In this document: positions 15,074 through 15,204 of the stretch, in pieces
Layout of the letters: every line of letters starts with the position of its first letter
Position numbering within the stretch: position 1 is the first letter of the stretch
NCBI GenBank assembly: GCA_041653835.1
Contig: JBAZEP010000038.1
Location: 1 to 15,204, forward strand
DNA: 15,204 nucleotides
Origin: UBA10183 sp041653835
GTDB lineage: Bacteria; Omnitrophota; Gorgyraeia; Gorgyraeales; Gorgyraeaceae
Direction: 5' to 3'
Made by a program: the position numbers and the translations under genes
Notes under the pieces: generated by a model
What the model was told of the DNA's origin: nothing
Databases searched by the model: none
The model's input: the letters and a program-made list of their open reading frames with translations, nothing else

Positions 15074-15204
15074 ATGAAATTAGCATTTATTCAAGCGCCA
15101 GCCTGGGGAAGGGATTGCCCGCCGTATACCATGTGTTTCCTGGCGGCCCTGGTGAGGCAAAAAGGCCACAAGGCGTATCTTTTTGACCTAAATAACGCGC
15201 TTTA
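15074..15204 (+). CDS. Partial B12-binding-type radical SAM protein (N-terminus)
   Basis: Only 43 codons are inside the window. The translation begins MKLAFIQAPAWGRDCPPYTM, followed by FLAALVRQKGHKAYLFDLNN. This is the usual start of cobalamin-binding-domain radical SAM proteins (BchE/HpnJ-like), in which the first strand is followed by a proline-rich PP-x-G-type loop, a helix ending in KGH, and a second strand ending in D-x-N. The SAM-binding cysteines would lie beyond the window, so the assignment rests on the N-terminal pattern alone. It is separated from the giant gene by 183 bases with hairpins and may be a separate transcription unit or a downstream part of the same cluster. Confidence 0.7.
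   Translation, partial: MKLAFIQAPAWGRDCPPYTMCFLAALVRQKGHKAYLFDLNNAL

Overview
The window is a densely packed, single-strand bacterial gene cluster for building, modifying and exporting a surface polysaccharide by the ABC-transporter (Wzm/Wzt) route. Eight plus-strand genes run from 24 to 14890 with overlaps or gaps of at most 12 bases, so they probably form one operon. A ninth gene starts at 15074 and leaves the window. The organism is not identifiable with certainty. Shine-Dalgarno sites of AGGAG type, heavy use of ATA for Ile and AGG for Arg, and very large multidomain glycosyltransferases suggest an uncultured Gram-negative lineage. Omnitrophota or a deltaproteobacteria-like group would fit, but this is a low-confidence guess.

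Layout. 24-1157 is a GT4 glycosyltransferase. 1154-2152 is a WecA/MraY-type polyprenyl-phosphate sugar-1-phosphate transferase that would start the lipid-linked chain. 2165-3481 is an FAD-dependent UDP-galactopyranose-mutase-like oxidoreductase. 3487-5298 is a NodU/CmcH-type carbamoyltransferase, followed by a small SxtJ-family membrane protein at 5308-5691. 5695-6504 and 6501-8273 are the ABC permease (Wzm-like) and the ATPase (Wzt-like); the ATPase carries two tandem C-terminal domains of carbohydrate-binding type. 8243-14890 is one uninterrupted 2215-residue protein with the order GT2, long repeat-containing coiled coil, hydrophobic segment, GT2, GT4, radical SAM with C-terminal cysteine cluster, radical SAM with C-terminal cysteine cluster. 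An intergenic stretch rich in inverted repeats (14891-15073) precedes a partial gene that looks like a B12-binding radical SAM protein.

How the genes may work together (inference). The WecA-like enzyme loads the first sugar on undecaprenyl phosphate. The GT4 and the giant multi-glycosyltransferase extend the glycan on the cytoplasmic face, and the carbamoyltransferase decorates it. The radical SAM domains may modify sugars or a linked peptide. Wzt recognises the finished chain and Wzm moves it across the membrane. The outstanding object is the giant fusion. Its coiled coil contains a very recent in-frame duplication in exact multiples of seven residues. In an ABC-export cluster this recalls the coiled-coil molecular ruler that WbdD uses to set O-antigen chain length in E. 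coli O9a.
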